Assembly (NCBI GenBank): GCA_023212695.1
Contig: JALCCG010000366.1
Span: forward strand, 1-16,298
DNA from: Sporisorium sorghi
Lineage: Eukaryota > Basidiomycota > Ustilaginomycetes > Ustilaginales > Ustilaginaceae
DNA length: 16,298 bases
Reading direction: 5' to 3'
The notes beneath the pieces were generated by a model. The model was not told the DNA's origin. It saw only the letters and a list, made by a program, of their open reading frames with translations, and searched no databases. Below, one piece after another: positions 1 to 7,811 of the stretch (positions are counted from its first letter, which is position 1; every line of letters begins with the position of its first letter). The position numbers and the translations under genes were made by a program.

Positions 1-99
1 ATTGTTTCAGATGTGATGTTGACGGGACAGGAGGAAGGGGACTTGCCTGTTGAGGAAAATTTCTCCATGTCAGAGAATTATAGTGGAGCTGCTGCCTGA
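1..99 (+). other. AT-richer edge segment, open frame ending in TGA
   Basis: Frame 1 is open from the first base to a TGA at 97-99 and reads an acidic 32-residue tail ending in SGAAA. It uses more A/T-ending codons than the genes further right. It could be the 3' end of a gene or transposon frame that starts outside the window. An ATG at 69 on the minus strand is also open to the window edge, so direction is not settled. I do not recognise the peptide. Chance openness is quite possible over this length. Confidence 0.15.
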
Positions 100-106
100 A
101 AATTCC

Positions 107-196
107 AAAATTGTGAAAATCCACAAAATTGCGAAAATCCACCGGCCCTGAGGGCTGTCCAAAAATGCGAAAATCCAACGGCCCTCAGAGCCGGTC
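107..196 (+). repeat. 18-bp modular repeat with inverted arms
   Basis: Five consecutive 18-bp blocks sit in perfect register: 107-124, 125-142, 143-160, 161-178 and 179-196. Blocks 1, 2 and 4 share the core GAAAATCCA and are nearly identical (1 and 2 differ at one base). Blocks 3 and 5 are a second type starting CGGCCCT. The GC-rich parts at 142-158 and 178-194 are also inverted copies of each other (15 of 17 bases), so the segment could fold into a hairpin. It lies directly after the AT-rich edge segment. Confidence 0.7.
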
Positions 197-198
197 AG

Positions 199-232
199 TT
201 CCACACCTACGTGAATTCCACATCTACGTGAT
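199..232 (+). repeat. 17-bp tandem duplication with CTACGTG cores
   Basis: Two adjacent 17-bp copies (199-215 and 216-232) match at 15 of 17 positions. Each contains CTACGTGA, and a further ACACGT follows at 232-237. ACGTG is the core of many bZIP/bHLH sites, but no target gene is evident, so a regulatory role is only a possibility. Confidence 0.55.
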
Positions 233-443
233 ACACGTTAATGAGAAAGGACATTGTGCGGGTTGCTGGCATGAAGGCTTGCAGTTGGGTCGAGGTCGCG
301 ACGCAACGCCGAGTGTTGGTTGGAAGTGCAATGAGACGCCGGCTCAACCGCTCTCTCGCGCGCGCCATACTGTACGTGATTCACCGACACAGATCGCTAT
401 GATCGACCGGATAACCTCACAGTCACCGCGGCTAAACTTCGGC

Positions 444-904
444 TCATGATGGAGCGCCGTCTGGGAATGCGCCGTCGTCGTGCAGGTCTTGCGCTTGGTA
501 GCTGGCTCCAAGGGCGAGGAGCGGGAGCAGCAAAGCCAGAGCTACAGAGGTACTCACTTGAACCCTTTCCGGAAGAAGCGACGGTCGATCTCAGGGTCCA
601 AAATTGGATCTCCCGATGCAATGGCTGCCGCCTTCGGAGTCGTCACACATCAACCACCGCCTAGCCACATTCTTGCTACTGTGCCGCGAGCGATCAGAGT
701 GCGCCCAAGCTCATATCTGCGCTCACTGTCTTGCTTGCCGCTGTCATGAACCAACAGCATAAGTGCGAGGTCAGAGCTCGATTCGACGCACTCGCCAGCC
801 GGAGCGATCAGCACGGACCGTTGCACTGAAGAATGAAGTTGCCTTGCAGCGTTCCGCAAAGCCAAAGTGCCACATTTCATCTTGGTCTCTGGCCTCTTCA
901 CCAT
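444..904 (-). CDS. possible small spliced gene, mitochondrial-type N-terminus
   Basis: I do not recognise this protein; the model is tentative. Exon 1 (904-727) starts at ATG and encodes a basic, amphipathic-looking N-terminus containing RNAARQLHSSVQRS, the style of a fungal mitochondrial presequence. A GTGAGC donor at 726 and a CAG acceptor ending at 625 (102 nt, with TGTGAC 12-17 nt upstream of the acceptor) remove an in-frame TGA. Exon 2 (624-558) encodes a charged stretch including DPEIDRRFFRKGF and ends at a strong GTGAGT donor at 557. The next AG after a pyrimidine-rich tract ends at 502, giving exon 3 (501-444), a TGA stop and a 100-residue product with all phases consistent. The gene would be divergent from the membrane-protein gene at 1361. 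Exon 3 is the weakest part, because other acceptors would extend the gene further left. Confidence 0.28.
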
Positions 905-1360
905 GCCGTTCAGCCGTCAGAACCTCCGACGATGGGTCCGTGAGCGGCGAGGTCTCTGCGTTGCGGCGCTAAATTGCCGTCGAGGACCCAGCTTTTTTGG
1001 TGGTGGCACCGCGCGCTGGATGTGGGCTTCTGAAAGCCGCCTCAAGCAAGTGGACTTACTATGTGCAAGATCCCTCACAACATCTCATATCAGTGCAGCA
1101 GCGGGCGGGTGTAGCTGCATGGGCCCACTCTCGCGGCAACCTCGCGTCTGTTACACGGTTTGCAGGCAACAAAGACCCACAGTGTAAAACGTATAAAGGC
1201 GTGCTCGAGTTGAGCGGTCGGCTGCTTTTGCACTACCGTCTTTCTTGCATCCCCCGCCACCTGCTGTGTCTGTATCGAAGGCTCTTGCCACTTGACAGAC
1301 CGCTTGTCTGGTCGGATCCAACAGGCGACAGCGCTTCCATGACAACGTGAAGTCGCCAAG
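905..1360. promoter_or_regulatory. 5' region of the membrane-protein gene, possibly shared
   Basis: About 450 bp upstream of the ATG at 1361. Short open frames occur on both strands, but none has a recognisable domain, good composition or paired splice signals. If the minus-strand gene model is right, this is a divergent promoter. I see no convincing TATA box. Confidence 0.35.
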
Positions 1361-2713
1361 ATGGTCCGATTCAAATTCGGCCTCGATGGCGAGTGCATCG
1401 CCGCACGGCTTGCGCTGTGCCTGCTGATGGGTCTCCGTCTCGTCTCTGCGTCGCTTTCAGAATCGCTACAACGAGGATCGTCATCACGGCACGAAGACTT
1501 GAACCAGCAGAGTCACATCGCGCCGCGAGCAACGAATTGGGACATGGACGTGATCGACAGCTTCAACGCAGCATCGAGAAAGGAAGACGGGAGCGAATCA
1601 GCGATGCGAGAGGAGCCCTGCGAAGGCGGTGAATATGTCAGGCAGAAAAGGGAGTTCGAGGAGCGACACAAGCCTAGTGCAGAAGCAGCGGGCGATCACG
1701 CGGCCAACTCGAGCCCTCCATCCTCAACCAGCACGTTCCAGGAGCTTGACTCGAACGACGGCACTTCTTCGTCTCCCCCTAACTCTCAATCGGGTCCTTC
1801 GAACAATTCCACCGCGAGCTTGACGCCCAACAACCCCGCCAGCCCTCTGACCGGCAGCAATTCAGATAGCAACAACGTCTCCATCTCGCCATCATCTTCG
1901 AACAACAACATCACCGTCGGAGATTCCTCTTCTTCCTCTTCGTCACGCACACCTCCTGGCCAAGATGGTCCCTCGTCTACCACACCAGGAGCCCTGCCGA
2001 ATATAGACTACGGTAATACGAACAGCAACAACAACAACAACAACAACAATCCTTCATCAAGTCAACCTCCGAACGTCGCGTCTCCCGCACCATCGGACGG
2101 AACCGTGTCGACCGAGTCACAGCAGCCGTCATCGGACAGCTCTTCACAGAGCGGAAAAGCGGTTGCGGCGGGGGTGACGGTGCCCATCGGCGTGATCGCG
2201 TTGGGTCTGGCGGCGCTGGTGATCCTGCGCAAGCAGCGACAGCGGCGGAGCAGGATGCAGGGGCTGGGTGGTGCGGGCAAGGATGCCGACGAGGAGAAGG
2301 CTGCTGTTCCTGCTGCTCCCCATCCTCCTCCGTCCACTTCGACACCTCTTGTCGATGCTCCACCTGCGGTTCACGAAGACGAGAGCCAGAGTGCCGGACA
2401 TCAAGAAACACCGGCAGTAGCGGTAAGCGACAGCGTGAACGAAGCGCAGAATCCCTTTTCGAGAAGGGCATCGGACGAAGCGTCCAACGCATCGCACTCG
2501 ACCATTGCCCATGCGGCCTCTGTTCCGCACCTACCTCTACCCAGCAGTGTTGGTACTGAGTTCCCACTCAGCCAGAGCATCAGCGTCCCCGCCTCCCCTG
2601 CTGCCCCCACGTCGCCGGTAGCTCGCAGCCCGAACGTCGCGAGAGGAAAGTCCCTGAAACGCAAACCAGTTCCAGCGCTGCTGGAGCCGCTTGAGCCTGC
2701 TAACAAGACCTGA
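1361..2713 (+). CDS. single-pass membrane protein, Ser/Thr/Asn-rich ectodomain
   Basis: 450 residues in one exon; the ATG has A at -3. Residues about 1-30 form a signal peptide (basic start, then a hydrophobic ALCLLMGL core, cleavage probably near VSAS). Residues about 31-266 are low-complexity and rich in Ser, Thr, Asn and Pro, with one long Asn run near residues 223-230. They contain a single Cys (in EPCEGG), so this is not a Cys-rich WSC domain. Residues about 267-290 are a clear transmembrane helix, followed by the basic stop-transfer KQRQRRSR. The cytoplasmic tail (about 291-450) is disordered and Ser/Pro/Ala-rich. The layout resembles heavily O-mannosylated fungal surface mucins or Mid2/Msb2-like wall-stress sensors, but that is architecture only; no conserved domain supports a specific name. 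It converges on the GH25 gene. Confidence 0.8.
   Translation: MVRFKFGLDGECIAARLALCLLMGLRLVSASLSESLQRGSSSRHEDLNQQSHIAPRATNWDMDVIDSFNAASRKEDGSESAMREEPCEGGEYVRQKREFEERHKPSAEAAGDHAANSSPPSSTSTFQELDSNDGTSSSPPNSQSGPSNNSTASLTPNNPASPLTGSNSDSNNVSISPSSSNNNITVGDSSSSSSSRTPPGQDGPSSTTPGALPNIDYGNTNSNNNNNNNNPSSSQPPNVASPAPSDGTVSTESQQPSSDSSSQSGKAVAAGVTVPIGVIALGLAALVILRKQRQRRSRMQGLGGAGKDADEEKAAVPAAPHPPPSTSTPLVDAPPAVHEDESQSAGHQETPAVAVSDSVNEAQNPFSRRASDEASNASHSTIAHAASVPHLPLPSSVGTEFPLSQSISVPASPAAPTSPVARSPNVARGKSLKRKPVPALLEPLEPANKT
2021..2050 (+). repeat. AAC trinucleotide repeat coding for Asn run
   Basis: Seven perfect AAC units (2027-2047), preceded by AAC AGC and followed by AAT. They lie in frame within the ectodomain of the membrane protein and add a run of eight Asn. 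Length variation here would change the ectodomain without a frameshift. Confidence 0.85.
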
Positions 2714-2797
2714 TAAGCACACCTTTCAATCCAAAAAGAAGTATACATGTCGAGCTACCTTCCTGGAGGGCATGCTCTGCGAGAGTGATCACAGAAA

Positions 2798-2815
2798 GTG
2801 TGTGTTAGTGTGTGT
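2798..2815 (+). terminator. TG-rich run after membrane-protein gene, possible 3'-end signal
   Basis: A GTGTGTGTTAGTGTGTGT tract starts 85 nt after the stop codon at 2713. Comparable TG runs lie downstream of the TFIIIC and TBC-Uba4 stops on their own sense strands. UG-rich elements act in 3'-end formation in several eukaryotes; use here is inferred from position only. Confidence 0.3.
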
Positions 2816-3048
2816 CGGATCAAGCGAAGGTGAGCCTGGTGTCAAGAAGTGGACAAGGTCGTTCCACTAGCGGATCAGTACGAGAGTCAGGACGAGAGTC
2901 AGAAATGCCCCTTTTCAGCCGACTCAAGGGACCCCAGCGAACAGCTTCAACCTGCCACCGACGCGGCTGGGAAGGTGAGAGACTTGCGCTCAAGTTGTTC
3001 CCTCGAGTACAGACGTGGCACTCCTTTGAGGACTGTCTTGCCGAAGGT

Positions 3049-3131
3049 CGCGAGACAGCGAGAAAACGAGGAAGCGAGAAAGCGAGAAACTGAGAAAGCG
3101 GGAAAGCGAGAAAGCGAGAAACGAAAGAGAC
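3049..3131 (+). repeat. purine-rich 8-bp minisatellite (AGCGAGAA type)
   Basis: About eight to nine imperfect copies of the octamer AGCGAGAA, including variants such as ACTGAGAA and AGCGGGAA. The plus strand is almost all purine apart from the regular C. It lies between two convergent genes. Its minus-strand translation gives a repetitive Ser/Phe/Leu/Arg peptide, which I treat as an artefact of the repeat. Confidence 0.8.
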
Positions 3132-3358
3132 GGGGGTTGGCGACTCATGTCATCCCGTGAGCCTTTCCGGTCGTTCAGCAGGGTAGCTTCCAACCTCAAA
3201 CACACAGCCGCTTGTGTGTGCATCTACCTGAGTCTCAGCTGATGCGGTGAAATGAGTGTTTCGGGTGTCCTGAATTGCTTTCGGCGAAGGAGATACAATG
3301 CCGGTGAAACACGGAGGGCGACGCACGGATAGCGATAACTGACTGACATCGATTCGGG

Positions 3359-3433
3359 AGCGTTGGAAACAAAGCGATTCTGGAGAAGCGTTAGAACCGA
3401 AGCAATGCTTGAGAAGCGCTCGAAACAAAACCA
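3359..3433 (+). repeat. 28-bp imperfect tandem repeat after the GH25 gene
   Basis: Two full copies (3359-3386 and 3387-3414) match at about 22 of 28 positions, followed by a partial third (3415-3433). All three start with AGCG. The array ends 7 bases from the GH25 stop codon, so it must lie in the 3' UTR or terminator of that gene. The unit differs from the octamer repeat further left. Confidence 0.65.
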
Positions 3434-3440
3434 CCCTTGT

Positions 3441-4266
3441 CTAGCCGCCCCTGGCAAACGTTTTGAGGCTGTCCAGGCTCCCGTTCCACACGTCTTGGTC
3501 ACCGTCGTACGTGCCGGAGTCGGCGTACTGCCAGAACGAGTAGTAAGAAAAGCCGTTAGGGATCTTGGGGCTTGAAACGCCGTAGTTAGCCACCCACAAA
3601 GCGAAATCAGAAGCGAATGCGCCGGAGTTGACGCACTGGTTCCACCAGCCAGGGCTGCAGTAGAGCGTGGGGTACCTTCCCGTGCTCGCATGGTACGTGT
3701 TGCCAAAGTCCTTGATCCAGCTGACCATCGCGGACTGCGACAGGCCGTAGCACGTCGCCGAGCCGGAGGAGGACTCGAGATCAAGCGAACCTGGTAGGGT
3801 CCGTCCATCCCCAGACCAGCCGCCGCCGTGCTGCAGGAAGTACGTCGCCTGCGCCGCACCGCTCGAGCGATCAGGGTGGGCGAAGTGATAGGCACCCCGG
3901 ATGAGATCCGCGTTCGTGGCACCGTTGTATTGGGACGAGAAGTACGGGTTCACGTACGACGTGCCCTCCGTCGCCTTGATCACGACGAACTTGGCGCCGT
4001 TGGCTACGTCGCTGCTGTACGAGGGCGAGGGTTGGTAGCCGGCTGGTGAAGGAGCGAAACACGACACAAGGTGAAGTGGGGGGGGGGGGGGGGGGTTGTC
4101 AGCGCGTGGTTGCGGGCGTCGCTGGTCGCGGGCTCGTGGTGCGGGACTTACAGATGTCAAAGCCGGGCACGCCAGAGACACGTTTCTCGAGAGGAGCGGC
4201 ACGAGAGGTGGACGCGAGCGTGGAGAGCAGGGCGCCGACAAGGGCGACGCCGGAGAGGAGCTTCAT
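3441..4266 (-). CDS. secreted GH25 lysozyme (N-acetylmuramidase), one intron
   Basis: Glycoside hydrolase family 25 enzymes (Chalaropsis type) cut the beta-1,4 MurNAc-GlcNAc bond of bacterial peptidoglycan. Exon 1 is 4266-4152 and exon 2 is 4042-3441; joined they give 238 residues. The signal peptide is about residues 1-23, followed by LEKR (residues 26-29), a Kex2-type pro-site, so the enzyme should be secreted and matured. The catalytic domain runs from about 34 to 236: GFDIS with D37, IKATEG with E64, GAYHFAHP at 88-95, and the key Asp-x-Glu pair D126/E128 in SLDLES. FWQY near 208-211 is also typical. It has three Cys (136, 167, 175). The exon join is phase-consistent and restores the DIS motif, which is strong evidence for the model. 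It lies alone on the minus strand, 1.3 kb downstream of the TFIIIC gene. A secreted GH25 of the related yeast Moesziomyces is known to inhibit the oomycete Albugo. Confidence 0.93.
4043..4151 (-). other. GH25 spliceosomal intron, 109 nt
   Basis: The donor GTAAGT starts at 4151 and the acceptor CACCAG ends at 4043 on the minus strand. A consensus CTGAC branch point lies at 4102-4098 with the branch A at 4099, 56 nt from the AG. Between them is an 18-nt C homopolymer. The intron falls after the first base of codon 39 (Ser), directly behind the catalytic-motif residue D37. Confidence 0.9.
4078..4095 (+). repeat. G18 homopolymer (C18 in the GH25 pre-mRNA)
   Basis: Eighteen consecutive G on the plus strand. 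In transcript sense it is a C run just 3' of the branch point, where a polypyrimidine tract would lie. The length may be uncertain because such runs are prone to sequencing error; being intronic, errors do not affect the protein. Confidence 0.9.
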
Positions 4267-4346
4267 GCTGGGCTTGCGGAGTGTGTGTGAGAGAGGGAAG
4301 ATTGCTGCTGCGTGGGTGGGTCAGGGTCTTGCTCCTCCTGCAGCGC

Positions 4347-4353
4347 TCTTATA
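4347..4353 (-). promoter_or_regulatory. TATA-like element of the GH25 gene
   Basis: TATAAGA on the minus strand, 81-87 nt upstream of the GH25 ATG at 4266. Between it and the ATG lies a pyrimidine-rich stretch (CCCTCTCTC, about 4295-4303), a common fungal transcription-start context. The position fits a core promoter; no experimental support. Confidence 0.45.
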
Positions 4354-5512
4354 CCATGCACGCCGGCCAGGCACGGAGGCAGATGTACGTACACTGGAAG
4401 CGGACATCTCGCAACAGCAGTTGAGAAGTGGCTGTTTTAGGCACCCTCACCCACTCGAGACTCAATGCTGCCCGCCACCACGGCCCGTTCTTCTCAAAAG
4501 AAACTCGCACAACAAGTCGGAAGACGGACGTCGCTTACACAGGAGCGGGCAGCCACTGCCGAGGCTAGCAAGCTCGGAAGCGATGATAGCTTTGTTCGTA
4601 GCCGACAACGTTGCCGAAGCAGGGTCCTTGGTTGCTCGTTTTCGCAAGCAACAAAACCTTGTTCGCTCGCTCTCTTTCGCTTCTTCTCTCTCGCTCGCCC
4701 AGTCAGGGCCCACGTTGACAATGCCATTGCGAAGATCAACGTGATGGTGCGGGGCCACTGTCTTCGTCGAATCGCTGACTCTTCGTTTTTCGCGGCGGCT
4801 GTCCAACTGTGCCGTCTCTCTCGAGGCGCGCGTATATTTCACTCTGTTCAAAAAACCTGCTTGCACCATCCTCAAGCGGCACGGTTGCATGTGGCTGGCA
4901 TTCGATCGACCTCTCTCACCCACAGTCAGAGGTCAGCGAGACCACACAGGCTGACTCGAAAACGGACAGCTTTGCAATCGAGGGCATTTTCAATGGCAGG
5001 AAACCGTGATTGCGAATTTAAAGTGGTACCAGCTAAGCGAAGCGGAAGATCTGCATCCGTAGCGCAGGTTGGGTTTCAGTTGTTGGAGCCGACGCTCGGA
5101 AGGCCCACTTCCACACCCCACGCTGACCCTTCCACTCACACTGCGTCACACTGGATCGCCTTGGGGCCAACGGGTACGCGAGATTACACGTTGCGCGCTA
5201 GTCCACATTGAATTGCGCCAAGCTCAGGCTGGATCTCGTCTACGCGCAAAACCGAGGCTCCGACTTCCGACTTCTCTCAGAACGTGGAAGCTCGAGCTTG
5301 GGATGGCAGCTCGTGCAGTGCTCTGCGAGCAACGGCTTTGATGACGCTCCGACCAGGACTGCGCGACAGCGTGAGGAAGCGTCACGACCCTGCTCCGCCT
5401 GTCGAGCGAGACAAGCAGACGAGAGTCTTCCGTTCAAAGCGCTGGAAGGGCAATTCACACACGCGGCACGATCTGCGAAACGTGGTCTCGAGAACTCGCG
5501 TCAGAATCGGGC

Positions 5513-5528
5513 CACACACACACACACA
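5513..5528. repeat. (CA)8 microsatellite after the TFIIIC stop
   Basis: Eight CA units; in TFIIIC transcript sense it is (TG)8, starting 60 nt after the stop codon. It may act as a UG-rich 3'-end element, like the TG runs after two other genes here, or be a neutral microsatellite. Confidence 0.75.
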
Positions 5529-5588
5529 GAGCAACACCACCGAGCAACACAGTCCAGTACAAGCAACCGGCCTCACAATTGACATTCA

Positions 5589-7811
5589 TCAACGAACAAT
5601 CCAGACACAACCGCAATACAGACACTCGGTTTTGAGCATCGACTTCTGCCAAGCGCCCTGGCTCTTCTCAGGCAAGACAGCTTTCGCCCAGCACCCAGTA
5701 CACACGCGCACCTCGCGATCCGAAATAGTCGCCAAGCTGAGCGAGCAGCGCGGCCACACATGGCCCTTTTGACACTTTGCCCAGCCAAAGTTCTGACGCA
5801 GCTCGTTCCACGGCAGCGTCAGCTGGGTATCGCACGCAGCGCACCGTTCGTCGGTCAGCACGGATCGTTGCGTCGCCGCCGTCTCAGGGGTGGTGCTGGG
5901 AAGCAGACGAATGGCGGCGGATAGTCGAGAGAGCGTCTTTTGGTCTTCGTCCGACGCCGGGCCTGCGGTTTGTCGCTGCGTGAGTTCTGCTACCCAGCCC
6001 TGCAGCCAAGCGCGCAGGACGGATTCGCGATAAGTTCGGATCAAAGCGTCGAAAGATGGCTCTGGCGCTGTATCCTGCAAGCGGCAGGCGAGCAGATAGA
6101 GCAGCGACTGCTGACGACGTTCCGCTTTGAAAGCTGCTGAGTCTCCACCAGCCGATGAAGTGGTCAAAGCAAGCCCGCGCTCTTGGATCGCCGCAACGAG
6201 TTGCTTCCGGAGCACGTCCTGCTTTTTGGACGTGTGCAGCAGAGCGAGGACGATGCGCACCGCAAGGTACGGCGGCGTGCCTGCTGCGGTGATATGCAGT
6301 GCCTCGTCGAGTAGCGATGCAGGCACCACGCGGCCGTTGCGAAGCACTTCCAAGTGATAAGCCAGCACATCCGAAGAGTTGTAGCCTAGAAAGCCGAGTT
6401 TTTGGTCCGTGCGGACCGCACCCACGATGGAAGCAGCGGAAAGGCGCGAGCGAGGCTCGGCTGCATAGCCAAAGAAGCCCTGGTAAAGGTCGTGTTCGCG
6501 TTGAAGTTTGCCGGTCATGGGTGGATAGCCCGAGAGCGTGGGAGGCAGAGTTGGCAGCAACTCCTGAGGTTCAGAGTCGTCCTCATCTGGTGGCAGCAAG
6601 GGAATAGTGTACTCGCGCAGGTCCAGCAGAACAACTTTGAGCTCCGAGTTGGAGCTCAGGCTGATGTCGATGACGGGCGAGAAGGGATCGAGGCTGTCGT
6701 GCGGCCCGGTGCCCACTGCGAGGGTTGCAGTTTGTTCTGTATTCGAGTCATACAGATGGAGCCTGCTGACGGTTGCGTAGATGAGATGATCGCCCAGCCA
6801 GCGCCAGGCGGTGATCATGCCGCGTTCGGTGTTGATGGGGGACGCTACCAAAAGCCGCACCTCCGCACGACCCCCGGTGACGTACAAGTCGCAGAACTTG
6901 AGGCCCTCTCCGTCTCTGAATGCGATCCTTGCTTGCAGGTCTGTCTCGGCTGTGTAAATGTGAGATGAGATCACGAGCTTCTCGATGCTCGTGCTGCTCA
7001 CGGAGGTTGCCGAGACAAAGGTGCACTCGCCAGAAATGGGAGCGCAGTTCCAGATGCCAATGTGACCGGACCTCGTACCAGCAATGACATAGGTAGTCCA
7101 GGATTGGGACGCATCGCTGCCATCAGAGCGCCCAGGCAGGTCGAGGAAAGCAGCACTGGTCACTTCGGTGGCCATCTGCCTTTTGCGCACAAGGGCGCGT
7201 GATCGAGAAAAAACCCCCTTTTCGCCAGATGAAGGTGCAGCATCGAGGTGCGCGAGGTCAGCAACGGGATCCATACTGACGGCATGGAGCAGCTTCCATT
7301 CGCCCGTCCAGGCATTGAGAGGAGCACCAAGCACGAAAAGGTCGAGCTCCGAGGTGGTGGCGAGGATGAGGCAGCTTGTATGCGGGCCCATGCCTGGCCT
7401 GGACCAGCACGCCGAGCTCCATTGGACGCTCTGAAAGCGCGCATCGACGGCGGAATGATCGGACTCGAGCATCGTCCTTTGTCGTTTGGTTGAATCGTTC
7501 TCGAGAAACGTCTTGATGTTGATCTCGGCGACTGAATGCGGGAAGCGATCGTTCCAGTCCGGATGGCATTCGACGTCTTGAGTGCGGCTCTGCCCTGCCA
7601 GCGTGGGATGCAGACCGGTCAAGGGAGACAGAACGACGAGGTAGTCTTCCGTCACGACCAGCGCTTGGCCGAGCTCGGACCATTGCAGGTTGCCAAAGTA
7701 CGGTGCTCCCGATGAGAGGGCGATGGAGCAAGCGCGGATCCTCGTTCGGTCTTGGCGGGCAGGAGCCGACTCGCCATGATCAGCAGACCGTGCGTTGTCT
7801 GATGCCATCAT
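5589..7811 (-). CDS. TFIIIC subunit, GTF3C4/TFIIIC90 type
   Basis: TFIIIC binds the internal A and B boxes of tRNA genes and recruits TFIIIB for RNA polymerase III. The product is 740 residues from the ATG at 7811, in one exon. The N-terminus from about residue 28 (IALSSGAPYFGNLQWSE, then VVTEDYLVVLSP) matches the WD/propeller-like TFIIIC delta N-terminal region. The C-terminus (about 652-740) carries the TFIIIC-type zinc-binding pattern: C657xxC660, C680 with KGHVWPRC (H684, C689), C704xxC707 and C730xxC733 plus C735. The GH-x-W-x-RC signature matches human GTF3C4. ATG7808 directly follows and has A at -3 and G at +4. An in-frame ATG at 7943 would add 44 residues and cannot be excluded; the frame further upstream lacks ATG. 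It shares a divergent promoter with the TBC-Uba4 gene. Confidence 0.85.
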   Translation of the reverse strand: MMASDNARSADHGESAPARQDRTRIRACSIALSSGAPYFGNLQWSELGQALVVTEDYLVVLSPLTGLHPTLAGQSRTQDVECHPDWNDRFPHSVAEINIKTFLENDSTKRQRTMLESDHSAVDARFQSVQWSSACWSRPGMGPHTSCLILATTSELDLFVLGAPLNAWTGEWKLLHAVSMDPVADLAHLDAAPSSGEKGVFSRSRALVRKRQMATEVTSAAFLDLPGRSDGSDASQSWTTYVIAGTRSGHIGIWNCAPISGECTFVSATSVSSTSIEKLVISSHIYTAETDLQARIAFRDGEGLKFCDLYVTGGRAEVRLLVASPINTERGMITAWRWLGDHLIYATVSRLHLYDSNTEQTATLAVGTGPHDSLDPFSPVIDISLSSNSELKVVLLDLREYTIPLLPPDEDDSEPQELLPTLPPTLSGYPPMTGKLQREHDLYQGFFGYAAEPRSRLSAASIVGAVRTDQKLGFLGYNSSDVLAYHLEVLRNGRVVPASLLDEALHITAAGTPPYLAVRIVLALLHTSKKQDVLRKQLVAAIQERGLALTTSSAGGDSAAFKAERRQQSLLYLLACRLQDTAPEPSFDALIRTYRESVLRAWLQGWVAELTQRQTAGPASDEDQKTLSRLSAAIRLLPSTTPETAATQRSVLTDERCAACDTQLTLPWNELRQNFGWAKCQKGHVWPRCSLSLATISDREVRVCTGCWAKAVLPEKSQGAWQKSMLKTECLYCGCVWIVR

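Larger units (their letters stand above)
4267..5588. other. 1.3-kb intergenic region, no supported gene
   Basis: This stretch carries the 3' end of the TFIIIC gene and the promoter of GH25, both on the minus strand. Open frames exist on both strands; the longest, 4465-5211 plus, has an ATG without a purine at -3. Its product is Arg/Ser/His-rich with no domain and overlaps equally open minus-strand frames, so it looks like chance openness in GC-rich DNA. A TATATTT at about 4833-4839 stands in GC-rich surroundings but has no identified gene. No tRNA was recognised. Confidence 0.5.

Noticed and set aside
165..449. 94-codon ATG-started plus frame over the 18-bp repeat
   Set aside because: The first codons translate the repeat and the rest shows no domain or compositional support. 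The competing minus-strand spliced model covers its end.
129..1360. Possible tRNA or other structured RNA gene
   Set aside because: I looked for A-box/B-box pairs and cloverleaf arms here and in other gaps and found none that I could support by eye.
2990..3223. 77-codon minus-strand frame with repeated Ser-Leu-Ser-Arg-Phe motifs
   Set aside because: It is simply the translation of the octamer minisatellite; no start context or homology supports a gene.
4046..4241. Unspliced 5' extension of the GH25 second exon
   Set aside because: It translates the intron, including the C18 run. The spliced model gives a signal peptide and restores the conserved DIS motif.
4465..5211. 248-codon ATG-started plus-strand frame between TFIIIC and GH25
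   Set aside because: Poor start context, Ser/Arg/His-rich random-like product and equally open overlapping minus-strand frames. No domain or splice support.
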